64,000 nucleotides of DNA, from the NCBI GenBank assembly GCA_030847615.1, contig JAUMIR010000001.1, positions 252,219,187 to 252,283,186 of the forward strand, given 5' to 3'. Positions within the stretch are counted from its first letter, which is position 1; the number at the start of each line of letters is the position of its first letter. Shown here one piece after another: positions 34,491-46,049 of the stretch. A model generated the notes under the pieces. That model did no database searches. It saw only the letters and a list, made by a program, of their open reading frames with translations, and was not told where the DNA came from. The stretch is from Gambelia wislizenii (lineage: Eukaryota; Chordata; Lepidosauria; Squamata; Crotaphytidae). Both the position numbers and the translations under genes were made by a program.

Positions 34491-34886
34491 TCTTGGGTAT
34501 GTTGCCTCTCCCAGTGTGCTGATTGGCTGCTCAGGACACACACTCAACCCACACCCAACCAATCACCACCCACATGCAAATTCCTTCTCCACATCATAAT
34601 GCACTCCTGTCACTCAATCTGTGGCCCAGATTAGGACCCAGACAGTCAACTTGTGGTGGTGACGGGCCGCTTGCAACAGTACCCAGGCAGTCAACTGGTG
34701 GTGGTGGCGGCGGAGGCAAGACAACAGAGCGAGTCACCCTCAGCAATTCTGGGAAAAGTGTGGAACACTGAGAAGGGGGAGGAGGAATTTAAATCCACTG
34801 GCCTACCTTACAGGGTTGTCATGAGGTCTTCCGGGCATTTTTGGGAAGTTTTTTTTAATGGCGTATGGTACACTGAGTCCAGCTAG
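34489..34886 (+). mobile_element. Helitron-like non-autonomous element, right copy
   Basis: It begins tctcttgggtatgttgcctc and ends gagtccagctag followed by T (34887). A ggcgtatggtacac stretch before the end takes the place of the hairpin. The interior carries two copies of a block acccag(a/g)cagtcaact...gtggtggtg (from 34636 and 34681). The phrase cctaccttacagggttgtca resembles a squamate SINE tail and may be captured sequence. Confidence 0.6.
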
Positions 34887-34889
34887 TAA

Positions 34890-36160
34890 TCATTAATGCT
34901 GCACTGACTGAAAAGACAATCAGTGTCACAATGTTGCAGCATATACCTATCCAGATGAGAACTCAGGTTCTGGGATCCAGCCAGGGTAAGGTAAAAACAC
35001 TGCAGTGCTGGCCAGCATCTTGGGGATGGGGAGGGGATAAATAACACCCCTCTCCTTTCCCATCTCTCCGAAGCCTTCTCCTTCTATTATGTCAGATACA
35101 ATCAGCAGTTATCTATGAGAGATGCATCTCCTACCAAAATATTTATGAAATGTTCACCTGAGTTGTACTTCTGGAGTAACAAACTGATCAGCAAAGGGAC
35201 TATTCTTACAAACTTGAGTTCCCATCATCTTGACATTCTAATACAATAATTACTTCAAATAACCTTTAGCTAGAGAAGGATGAGAAGGATGTATGAGAAC
35301 ATGGAGAACAGGGCGCCATCTTCTGAATTCATTCTTTATCCAGTTTTTGAAAATAAGCCCTAGATCCTTATAGAAAAAAGAACTGATCATAACAGGCTCA
35401 GTATTTCTTTGATGGGCCAAAAAAAAAGAAAAAAAGATAAAATAAAAATCAGCATTTATGCAATAATAATAGATATCACTCTTCCACTCTCATGAAATGT
35501 AAAGACAATGAAAGATAAAACAAATTAAAATATCAAAGCCTAGTAATGTAGATTAAAAGAGTAATGAAACAAAAATAAGTTGAAATATTTATTCTCCCAG
35601 CTACTGGCATCATCCCCTTATCACTGAAATGTAATTATGAAAGAATTCAGATTCTACAATATATTGTAACAATGTAGAATCAAAAACTCTCCAAACCTGC
35701 CATCTAATTGTAATCTAAGGGAACAGATGACAATTAGACTCATCATATTTAACTTACTGGAGAGCTGTATCCCTAGACTGTTTTTTAATCCACTAAACAA
35801 TGGAGTAACAATGGAAGCATAGCTGCTTCCAATACTATAATGCTTTCCTGCCTGTTCTTGCGTGCAATCATTTTACTTATTTTATCATTTTCTGAAAGAT
35901 AAATTAAAAACAAGCATTGCTTTGATTATACAGTTGAGAATCCCTCACTGCTCCTGATCAGCAGGCATCCCCCCCGCCCGTGCCACTTTGTGGATTTCAT
36001 GCAATCCTGAGAGAAGTCCAATATACTCCAGGTGTGAATAAAATGGAACAAATGATTAAAACTCATCCCCCCCAAATTATGTATCCATACTATATGTCAG
36101 TAAAAGTATGAAATTATCTGTATGAAGAGACAAAGAAGCCTCCCTCCTTCCATTAAAACA
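34890..36160. other. Unassigned AT-rich sequence
   Basis: No exon or recognised repeat. Confidence 0.4.
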
Positions 36161-36163
36161 GTG

Positions 36164-36275
36164 GTTCTTAACCATTCATATCTTACATTCAAACAGTCAC
36201 TCTATGGGTCCCACCATGATAAAAAACAACATAGCCGCTTGTTCTGAGAAGAAACTGATGTGTTTCCAATGATTC
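36164..36275. mobile_element. hAT-like element end (cagtggttcttaacc)
   Basis: It begins cagtggttcttaaccattc and includes atgggtcccaccatgataaa. This is the terminus type also seen at the right end of 30220-30552. The other end was not found. Confidence 0.45.
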
Positions 36276-36518
36276 TGTTATTTTATTTATCTAAGCTTGA
36301 AGGGCAATAGTAGTATTATTATCTGGAATGAATCTGAATGTCTGAAGTTACTTCTAACATGGAAAAAGGATACAGATGGATAACCCATGGCAGGTGGGAG
36401 AGTAGGACTCACACTTGTCAAAGGACATGGGAACTGAGGGAGAGTGTCCTTCTTAGGAATTGCTGTGAAAATATGGTGTCTTATTTAGACCATTTCTGTG
36501 TCCCCCAGGTGGAATGTC

Positions 36519-39500
36519 TAGAATCACAAAATCATAGTTGGAAGAGACCATCCAATCCAACCCCCTGCCATGCAGGAATAAACAATCAAAGCATTCCTGA
36601 CACATGGCCACCCAGCCTGACAAAGAAGGAGACTCCACCACACTACGAGGCAGTGCATTCCACTTCCAAACAGCTCTTACTGTCCGGAAGTTCTTCCTAA
36701 TGTTTAGGTGGAATCTCCTTTCCTGTAATTTGAGTCCGTTGCTCCATGTCCTATTCTCCGGAGCAGCAGAAAACAAGCCTGCCCCAGCTTCAGTATGGCA
36801 TCCTTTCAAATAAAACATGGCTATCATGTCACCTCTTAACCTTCTCTTCCCCAGGCATACCCAGCTCCCTAAGCCACTCCTCGTAAGGCATGACTTCCAG
36901 ACCTCCTACAATTTTGGTTGCCCTCTTCTGGACATGTTCCCGCTTGTCCATATCCTTCTGGAATTGTGGTGCCCAGAACTGGACACAGTATTCCAGGTGA
37001 GGTCTGACAAAAGCAGAATAGAGTGGCACTATTACTTTCCTTGATCTAGACACTATACTCCTATTAATGTAGCCTAGAAGCACATTGGCCTTTTTAGCTG
37101 CTGCATCACACTGCTGACTCATGTTCAGCTTGTCATCCACTAAGACTCCTAGATCCATTTCACATGTACTGCCATCAAGCCAGGTGTTACCCATCCTATA
37201 TCTGTGCTTTTCATTTTTACTGCCCAAGTATTGTATCCTACATTTCTCCCTGTTGAAATGCATTTTAGTTTTGGCCCAGCTTTCTAATCTGTTAAGGCCA
37301 TTTTCGAATTCTGATACTATCCTCGGGGGTATTAACTACCCCACCTAATTGGGCGTCATCTGCAAACTTGATAAGCATGCCCTCATTGATAAAAATGTTG
37401 AATAGCACTGGACCCAGGACAGAACCTTGTGGAACCCCACTAGTCACTTCTCCCCAGGATGAAGAGGAGCCATTGGTGACTACCCTTTGGATTCAGCCCA
37501 TCAACCAATTACAAATCCACTCTAACAGTTGCATTGTCTAGCCCACATATTACTAATTTTTTTGCAAGAATATCATGGGGGACTTTGTCAAAGGCAAATC
37601 AAGTACAATCAAGACACACTATATCCACAGCATTCTCTTCATCTACCAAGTATATAACTCTATCAAAAAAGAAAATAAAAAAAGAGATAAGATTAGTCTA
37701 GCATGACTTGTTTTTCAAAAACTCTTGTTGACTTTTAGTGATCACAGCACTCATTTCTAAGTGCTTACAAACTGTCTGTTTAATGATCTGCTCTAAAAAT
37801 TTTTCCTAGTATTGATGTCAGGCTGATTGAGCATTAATTATTTGGGTCTTCTCCCCCACCCTTTAAAGATGGGGTCAACGTTTGCCCTCCTCCAGTCTGT
37901 TGGGACCTCTCCTATACTCCAGCATTTCTCAAAGATTATTGCCAGTGGTTCTGAGATTACTCCTGCCAGGTTTTTTTTAGTACCCTTGGATGTAGTTCAT
38001 CTGGACCTAGAGACTTGAATTCATTTATACTAGCCAGGTATTCCTGAACAACCTCTTTACCTATTCTGTGCTGCATTTCCCCTACTACATCATTTGCTCC
38101 ATTTTCTCCAGGTTGAGCACTGTGCTCCTTTTGGGAGAAGACTGAGGCAAAGAAGATGCTGAGTAGCTCTGTCTTCTCTGTCCCCTGTTAGCATTTCACC
38201 ACCTTCTCTCCATAGTGGCCCTACCATTTCCTTGGTCTTCCTTTTGCTACGGACATACCCCCAAAAGCCCTTTTATTGTTTTTAACTTCTCTAGCAAGCC
38301 TGAGCTCCATCTGTGCTTTTGCTTTTCTGATTTTCGCCCTACACGAGCTGGCTGTTTGTTTGAATTTTTCTTTGGTGATTCCTCCCTTTTTTCATTTCTT
38401 GTACATGTTCCTTTTAAGTCTTAGCTCAGTTGAAAGTTCTTTAGACATCCATACTGGTTTCTTTAGACACCTGCCATTTTTCCTCCTCATTGGAACTGTT
38501 TGAAGTTGTTCCTTCAATATCTCACTTTTTAGGAACTCCCATCCATAATGTACCTCCCTTCTCTTTTAGTATTCCTGTCCATGGGATCATCCCTAGTAAT
38601 TCCCTAAGTTTTCTGAAATCAGATTTCTTAAAGTCTAGAAAGCATGTCTGACTATGCTTGGCTTCCCTTTCCCTCTGCATAACAAATTCCAGGAGAACAT
38701 AGTCACTCCCCCCCCCTAAGGAGCCCACCACTTCCACCCTATTAACCAGATCATATCTGTTGGTTAGGATCAGATCTAAAATAGCTGATCCCCTTGTTGC
38801 CTCTTCCACCTTCTGGACAATGAAATTGTCTGCAAGGCAAGTGAGGAATTTGTTGAAACTTAAATTTTTGGCAGAGTTGGACTTCCAACAAATATCAGGA
38901 TAGTTAAAATCCCCCATTATTACTACATATCTCCTGTATGAATGTGTGGTTGTCTCTTCTAGGAAGGCATCATCTAAGTCCTCAGTTTAACTTGGAGGTC
39001 TGTAGTAGACCCCCACAATGACATCCCTGCTGTTTTTCTCCACCTTGATTTTTACCCAGATGCTCTCAAATTGGCTCCCAGGATTTAAGTCATGGATCTG
39101 TTCACAGCTGTACATAGCCTTAATGCTACTCCACCACCCTTCCTGTTTGGTCTATTTCTCTGAAATATATTATACCCCTTTATTACTACATTCCATTCAT
39201 GAGACTCATCCCAACAGGTTTCAGTGATTCCTATTAAAACATATTTGCTTTGCTGTGCTAAGAGTTCAAGTTCATCCTGTTTATTTATTTTTTTAAAAAT
39301 TAGTTATTTATACCCCACTCTTCAGCCACAAGGCTATCAGAGCAGCTTACAAACTGTTTTAAGCAAAAGCAATTTACACATCTACACTGCCTTAAGCAGT
39401 TTCCAATGTGTGCTAGCTAATCTCCCATGCTCTGTACATTAGTATAGAGACATCTAAGACCATGGGCCATTCCCCCCATCTTCCTTTTAAAGGTTTTATT

Positions 39501-39770
39501 CCTCCCACTGTTGGGTTGTTGTGTTATTTGCCTTGTTGTCTGAATATCATTTGGGCCATTATCTCCAGCACTTGATGAACTCCTGTCGTCATGAATACTG
39601 TCTCCTTCCCCCACACAACTCAGTTGAAAGCTCTCCTGATCAGATCTTATTAGCAAAAACATTTCTGCCAACTGCTGTAAGATGCAAACCATCCCTTGCC
39701 AGTAGTCCACTTCCATGAAACCGTGCCTCACGGTCCAGGAAGCCAAACTGTTCTTGGTGGCACTATCTGC
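36519..39770 (-). mobile_element. Near full-length but decayed CR1 LINE
   Basis: The minus strand preserves the order of CR1 ORF2. The start of the AP endonuclease domain is in the frame 39746-39417, ending LRCLYTNVQSMGD. A GDFNYPDI motif at the start of frame 38917-38522 is followed by a GSDYVLLEF-type histidine-site region. The reverse transcriptase catalytic FADD is at 37355-37366, with [17 protein letters not shown] around it. The C-terminal region is in frames 37263-36829 and 36827-36453. The 3' terminus is at 36519-36560. Many stops and frameshifts separate these pieces, and a SINE is inserted at 39284-39425. No complete ORF1 is visible. It is older than the copies at 16.7 and 50.4 kb. 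Confidence 0.9.
39284..39425 (-). mobile_element. SINE 3' half (L2-like tail), inserted in CR1
   Basis: tatttataccccactcttca, gccacaaggctatcagagca and cacatctacactgcc match the tails at 20183 and 60229. The tRNA head is missing. Confidence 0.8.
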
Positions 39771-40061
39771 GCAGCTAGTTGTTCACCAGTTGTCTACCAT
39801 GAGTTGAGAATAGTGATGAAAAGAATATTAAAAAATATTTGAAAATGGTTAAAAAAATGTATCTTGAGTGCTGGGAAAGCTTGATGAGGAAAATCTTGGA
39901 CTGATGAGACTTTCTGCAGTTTGCACAAAACTGGCAGAGGGGACACAAGTATCACTGAAATTAATACTGCAATGAACCACCAGGAGGGCCTCTTTATGAG
40001 ACAAGTTGCACTGAGGAGTCTTATGAGATGTACATCAAAGATCACAAAATAACATTCAATA

Positions 40062-40313
40062 GTACCCCCATACCTGCAGGGGATTGGTTCTGGGGGGGGG
40101 GCGTGGATACCAAAAACTGTGGATAATAACGAACACCATTTAAAATAATGGGACTTCCAGTTAAAATGCCATAGAGTTGCCTTAGAGTACCTAGAAAATA
40201 GCTAGAAAGGACACATTTTCTAGGAAGACTCTATGGTAAGTGTGCTGTTCTGTGTCCCATGGATAACTGAATCAGTGGATAATGAATCAGTGGATATGGG
40301 GGTCCTCCTGTAA
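40062..40313. mobile_element. Complete Tigger/pogo-like non-autonomous element
   Basis: The left terminus is tacccccatacctgcagggg and the right, inverted, is ggatatgggggtcctcctgta. The interior has tggataccaaaaactgtgga and agggttt-free spacer, then ggataactgaatcagtggat. A partial copy is at 30740-30917. Confidence 0.75.
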
Positions 40314-40319
40314 TTGTTA

Positions 40320-42830
40320 TTATTGTTGTTGTCATTATTGCAATGCCATTAATATTCATGGAATTTTTCAGAGTAATAACAAAGACAAAGAGAGATCGTT
40401 ATATCAATAAGCATAGAAGAAGGGGCAAAGGAACATGGGGCCAATATGCCCACTGTAAAAGTTAAACAATGAGCCTTCACAATAGCTGTTAGCTACACCA
40501 TCAAAACTGTGTTCTGAAATCTTGAGTATTACATTATGACAAAATGTCTTGTGGAAGGCAATTGTCAATACTTTGATCCAAAGCATTGTGACAAGATGCA
40601 GTAAATGTACCAGTGTTGCTCTCTCAACTCCTATGCAAACTGATGGAAGACTTCTTACAATATACAGTAGCACTGCAATATATCTGAGGGTTGTGTACAA
40701 GAAACAGGATGAGTAAGGGGAAAAAAAACAGGTTGCGAGAGAGTCTAGCACAAGAATTTGCACAAACAGAATTAATTTGGACTTCTGTGTCATGCAGCTG
40801 TCTTCCAGGAAGTTAGAAACAACCTTTTGGGAATGGAAGAGCATGCAAGGCTAGTTAGGCAGAGAGAGGCAGCTGCTTGAGATGGTGTGTGGGGCGGCAG
40901 CCCAGTAGAGAAATGAGCAAACTGTGGCAAGGTGTTGGAGAACAGGGCTTTATGTGTAAGTGCCTAACCTACTATGGCTATTGCTTTGCACCTTCTAAGT
41001 TGGCCTACTGCCCATAAAAGGTAATAGAGGACCATGTCTAATTGCCAGTGTGATCTAAATAGGTTCTGTGTGTGGTATTGTGACTGGGGCACCATTTTTT
41101 CCTTTGCTTAAGGCCGAAAAATGTTTTGGAAGGGCCCTACTTTCAGTCTAGAGAAAATGTTTGGCTGGAGGTATCTGAATGGCCACAGAGAGAACAGTGG
41201 CCTGCATGGGCCGTTGGTCTCTCCCTCAAAAACCTCCTCATGTCAAACATACAGAGTAACTATTGTTAGTTGATCTATAATATGATTAAGCCATTCTTCA
41301 ATTTCACTTCCAACTCCTGACTTAGATAGACTTGATTACCAGGAGGAAGTACAAGAGCTCAGCATTGTCAACACACAGGAAACACCTGCCCAGCATTCTG
41401 TGGTAAAAGAAATATTTCAGCAGCAAAGAAGGTTTAAGCAGATGTTGTTGAATTATCAGATTTTGCTAGAAAACTGGAATGAATTAAAGTTACTGAAACA
41501 AGCATGGTGGGATTTCAATATTGCATATCCAAATGCATTCAAATCCATTTTAGTTTTAAACAAGAAACTGGTTACTGCAATATCAATAGATGGTATTTAC
41601 TATTTATCAAGAAAATAGGGGAGGAAAAGTTAAACAATTCAGAATATGGCCAGAAGTTCTATTTATGAACTAGGAAGAGCCTCATTAAAAAAATTAAAAA
41701 AATAAACAACAAACCACATTAGCATCATCAATACTGGCTGCTGCTACTTTTTATACCAATATTTAAAAAGCACTTTTCCCAGCATTCTGTTGTGAGAAAC
41801 AAGACCAAAATGACTGAGCTCTTAGAGAGTCCAAGGGGAGTTAAACTTATCTTTTTCAACAACTCTGATTAAACAAAAAGAAACTACTACTTTGATGCTC
41901 AAATTAGCATCTCTTCTCCAACAAGCCGAATTAATTAGTACAGTGACAAAAGAAATAGTCCAGATAGGATCAAAGCTGAAACTATATTTATTTGGAATTT
42001 TAAATGAAAAACACAGAGCATTAACTCTTTCTATTCCATTCTATTGAAAGGGGGGGCTGCTTTTTTAGCACACCAATTATATTTCAATAAAACCATCAGA
42101 TTGTTGCTGATGGACTGAGGGGGGGATTATTGTATATAACCCATCGGGGGGGGGAAGGAATTCTTGGAGTCGGTGATTTAGGATAGGGAGAGGGGTTGCT
42201 GTTGATTAAGTAATTTCAAAAAATCAATATAATTAAGCAACAGAGATCTCATGAAGAACTCTTAATTTGAATGATCACTCAGATCATGATTTTAATTAGA
42301 TCGTAGGCCCAATTTTAGCAACTCTCTCATGCAAGATAGTTACAATCATGTTTCAGTTATAATTGCCTGGTTCTGTGAAATGGCTGTCACAAATTCTAAC
42401 CTTATGGCTCAAAATAGCTCTATGTCTTGCTTACACATTTACATTTTGCATTCTCAGAAATTACTTTATGCATCTTCTGCTATATACCAGCTTCTTTAGT
42501 ATATATGAACCATGGGCTCAGCCCCATGCAAAAGTACGAACACATGGAAATTCTTCCACACAATGACAGGCCTACAGAGCAAGAGGAACATCCAGATTCT
42601 GAGGCGGGCATTTGAATCTGCTTATGTCTACTTGAAAAGTGTGCATCGGGGAGGGCATCCTGGATTAGGGAAGTACCTATAGATTGGCACATTGGTACCA
42701 AGCTTGATGTCCCATAAGCCAAATATCAAAATTAGAACTGGAAGATAAGCTGGTATGCTGAGATATAAGAAGATTTTTACATGCCTTCAAGAAGTCATGT
42801 TAATTTGGTATCTCTTAGGAGTCACTTCCT
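40320..42830. other. Unassigned sequence with one unexplained open frame
   Basis: A 110-codon open stretch on the plus strand (about 41286-41618) is discussed as a finding. Otherwise no exon or repeat family was recognised. There are A-rich tracts at 41688-41705 and G runs near 42115-42158. Confidence 0.4.
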
Positions 42831-42838
42831 AAGTGTCA

Positions 42839-43452
42839 GAGGAGATTATCAGACGACCTTAATATGGCATTACATGGACGGCAGGAGATCACCAAAGGGG
42901 TTAGCTATCAGATGATGTCGTCCTCATCCCGTGCTCTGTCTGTGCTTCCTTCATTTCTTCTTATTCATGGCTTAAGCTGTGAATAGATGCCCTGTCCTGT
43001 TCCTGTCACAGAATGACAGGTGAGCGAAAAGGAGCCCCATTATGCTGGCGCGATGCTAGCCACAGTGGGAAGTCCCTGCCAAACACTTCCGGGTGCAATA
43101 GGGATGAGGAGGTATGTGACAGCCTTTTTCGTACACTCCTTGGGTTACTTAGGATTTTTAAATTTTGTTTTAGTGCTTGCTTTACTTTTTTACCTTGTAT
43201 TATCTTTTTTCTTTTTGAATTTCCTGCACTCTTGTTCTCTTGTGAGAACGTCCAGGAACTCGAACCTGGAAGTGAATGGGGATCTGCTTGAGCTCCATGC
43301 ACTCCTGGCAGCTGAGGGGAGGGGGTGGTTGTGTGATTAAGGTAAGTGTGAAATGGAGGGGGGGTTATCATGCCGGGATGGGGACAGGAGAGGGGTGGTA
43401 TATAATATGGCGAGATGGGGACACCTCTTTGGTCCCCATCTGATAATCTCCA
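42839..43452. mobile_element. hAT-like non-autonomous element, about 614 bp
   Basis: The terminal inverted repeats are ggagattatcaga(c/t)g at 42841 and, inverted, at 43439-43451. They are flanked by aagtgtca (42831-42838) and aagtgtcc (43453-43460), an 8-bp target duplication with one mismatch, which fits hAT. The interior is CpG-containing and non-coding; the frames at 43013-43340 and 43006-43518 overlap on both strands and lack motifs. Confidence 0.65.
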
Positions 43453-43459
43453 AAGTGTC

Positions 43460-44540
43460 CCTAAAAATGTTAAGTAGAAAAAGAAGCACATGGACTCTGA
43501 TGGAATGCATTGGAACATGCCTGGTGGTTCATCTCAGAGAAGCTGAACAGCACCTTACGATTAAGTGATGTACAGTAAGATCAGAGGACAGAGGGCGAGA
43601 TGCAAATTCTCACTATGGATGGTATGCTATTATGTATATTCATTATTGAAAATCTCAGTTCAAAAAAAAGTAAAAGAAAGCACCACTACTTTTGCATGGA
43701 ATAACATACTACCTGAACTAAGAGCCACCAGAAGATTACCACTGTCCCAGCATATGTGTCTGTTGTTCTAGGGCAGGATAGGGCCTTTTATGTTCATTCC
43801 CAATTGTTTCTTCCCCAGAAGCTATTCAGTGCAATACATTATAGCCCACCTTTTTAGGTTGTTGCCCTTCTGTCTCTGCTTAAGGCAAGAAGGAAAGAAA
43901 GGGGAATCAGTGAGTGTCTCCTTGAAGTTTTAGGGAAATTATAGCTCAAAAGGCGGCCTGCAAGAGGAGGGCAACTTTGGGGATCTTTCTACCTATGTAT
44001 ACCATTACTAATTATAGAAAGCACTCCAGATTGAAATTAAATGAAGCATTTTATTTGAATCAACACAAAAGATAAACTATCGTATTAGAACACACACACT
44101 TAAGAACCCATACAAGGCTACTGAAGAGAAAGGCTGAAGGGTTGGATAGAGAGAAATCACAAGTGGAAGGGTGATAGTGATAGTTACCAGTCTTGGAGAA
44201 AGAGGTCTGTGCAGTGGAAAGACTCAGGCAGCAGAGAAGATGAGCAAGCAAGGACAAAGGATAGAGGGAAAGGCACCTTCACCTTAAGGAAATAAGCTTG
44301 CCCCTAACCCCAATGTTGTGGGGCAGTGTTCACAGTACCCTTGCCGCTCCCTGGCCTTCCAGTCTCTGCTTCCCAGGTAATCTCTTTCTGGACAGGTTTC
44401 ATGCTCCCATCCCTTCCTTTGCAGCCCCTCCCAACTGCCCCTTCTCTCTCCTTTAACTGGGCTGCTTGGACGTCCCAACAGCCCCATCTATTAGTTACAC
44501 TTTATAGGCTGTCCTTCTTCCAGTGAGATCAAGGCATAGC
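43460..44540. other. Unassigned sequence
   Basis: No exon or repeat family recognised. Confidence 0.4.
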
Positions 44541-44545
44541 CCTCC

Positions 44546-44692
44546 ACCTCTCCACTCAAGAAGAATCCTGTGAGGTCATCTAGACTGAAAGGGACAGTGA
44601 CTGAGCATTTGGGGTGAATGAGGACTTGAACATGGATGCCCTGAAATCCCAGTCTAGAACTGTCACCACTAGACCACAGCGGCTCTTCTGTA
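44546..44692 (-). mobile_element. tRNA-derived SINE (gtggtctagtggtgac head)
   Basis: The minus strand reads agagccgctgtggtctagtg (A box), then gttcaagtcctcattcac (B box), then a tail including gacctcacaggattcttctt. This is the order of a common squamate SINE whose tail reads cctcacagggttgttgtgag. Confidence 0.65.
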
Positions 44693-45250
44693 TCTCCCAG
44701 TGAGAACTTTTGATATTGAGAGAATGGTACTTCAGCAAACCATGATGATACACAAGCAAATGCAGATATGGTCTGCTCATATTACATTAGCTTCAGGGGG
44801 ATGCACATCCCTTCACATAGTTCATGGCAAAGCTGGAACACCAATGAGCAAAGAAAGATCTTTGGCAACAAAAGCCTACCCCATTGAATATGTGAATATG
44901 CACTTTACCTGTGGGCAAGTCAGTAAATAGAGAACTTTTAGAATGAATACTATTATAGTACAGCAATGATTTACAACTTGATCATAGCAATCAGAAATTG
45001 ATGTATAGCCTGTCCAATCCATGCAGTTCCATTTGCTTGTCCACCAGACTGTAAATATCATTTTCCATATTTTCCTGACTACTTTTCCCCCTGTATCATA
45101 GGTTGATCTTTTCCCTTTTCCAATATGATATAGGAATAATTTATTTTGAAACAGAAGTGAATATTCCTTTTGATTACCTGCAAGTGAGTGCTAAGAATTA
45201 AAACCCCAGCTAACAGCAACTTTTCATTTTAAGAGGACATGGTGGAGTAC

Positions 45251-45446
45251 GGTCTTCCCTCTGTATCCACAGATTCTGCATCCACAGAGTCAACATTCCA
45301 CAGCATGAAAATATTTTTTAAAAATATCCAAAAAAGCAAACCTTGATCTTGCAAATTTATATAAGGGGCACCATTTTACTATTCCACTGTGCATAATGGG
45401 AGTTGGGAATCCACGGGTTTTGACATCCACGGGACATCCTTGAACC
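45251..45446. mobile_element. Tigger/pogo-like element, opposite orientation to 23585
   Basis: The termini are gtcttccctctgtatccaca and, inverted, gacatccacgggacatcctt. The interior has cctttgatt-free text, aaatttatataaggggcacc and gcaaaccttgatcttgc. The pairing with 23585-23815 is visible in the shared ctctgtatccac and tatataaggg motifs. Confidence 0.7.
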
Positions 45447-45549
45447 AAAGTCTAGGAGCAGCCACTGAGAAGGCCCTCTCTCTTGTTCCCACCAAACAAG
45501 CCTGAGAGGGTGGTAGGACAGAGGGAAGGGCCTCTCCAGATGATCTTAG
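45447..45549 (-). mobile_element. L2-type LINE C-terminal fragment
   Basis: Minus-strand translation gives VGTRERAFSVAAPRLW, the conserved C-terminal motif of L2/CR1-group ORF2. The Tigger-like element ends on one side and a solo LTR is inserted on the other. Confidence 0.7.
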
Positions 45550-46044
45550 TGTTGAGGGATGATAGGACACTCAATCCCCAGCAGAAACCAAAAACATCTC
45601 AGCAGACTCAGCAGCAACCCGTTCCCAAGAATACTCACATACAGAGTGATTGTTGTCCAAACAATAGGAGGTACTTTATCTTCAAGCTCAAGGCAGCTGC
45701 AATATATATAGATATATACAGCCGACGGACAAACTGCTACACCAGACATCAATGTTTCTCAACAGAGAATGTGCTCTGGACAGAGCCTTCTTTTATACAG
45801 TTTCACAGGTCATTGACTCCCTCAACCACATGGGTGCATTATATCAGTTTTTGCACACCAGTCTCTGTTGTGCACCCCACACTATAGTCTGATGCAATGT
45901 CCTGCAGTAACCTTCTTGTGCAGCTATGGACTCAAGGCTTGTTCCATCAAGGCTAGCATGACTTGGCAGTTCCTTGGCCTTGGCTAGCATGACTTGGCAG
46001 TTGTCTGTCCATTTTCTAAGGCATTCAGTCTCTGACTCTTGACA
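45550..46044 (-). mobile_element. Solo LTR, 495 bp, with perfect 5-bp target duplication
   Basis: It starts tgttgag and ends cttgaca, imperfect TG...CA inverted termini. It is flanked on both sides by cttag (45545-45549 and 46045-46049). On the minus strand it has a TATA box (tataaaagaagg, 45786-45797) followed downstream by agataaagtacc, a weak polyadenylation-like signal. A 21-bp block, ggctagcatgacttggcagt plus t, is repeated at 45951 and 45982 in the upstream (U3-like) half. There is no internal region, so it is the product of LTR-LTR recombination. Gypsy-type versus endogenous retroviral origin cannot be told from the LTR alone. Confidence 0.82.
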
Positions 46045-46049
46045 CTTAG

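Noticed and set aside
40404..40844. 146-codon minus-strand frame
   Set aside because: Hydrophobic and cysteine-rich without a recognisable domain. The plus strand shows no codon-like pattern and no promoter or splice context was found.
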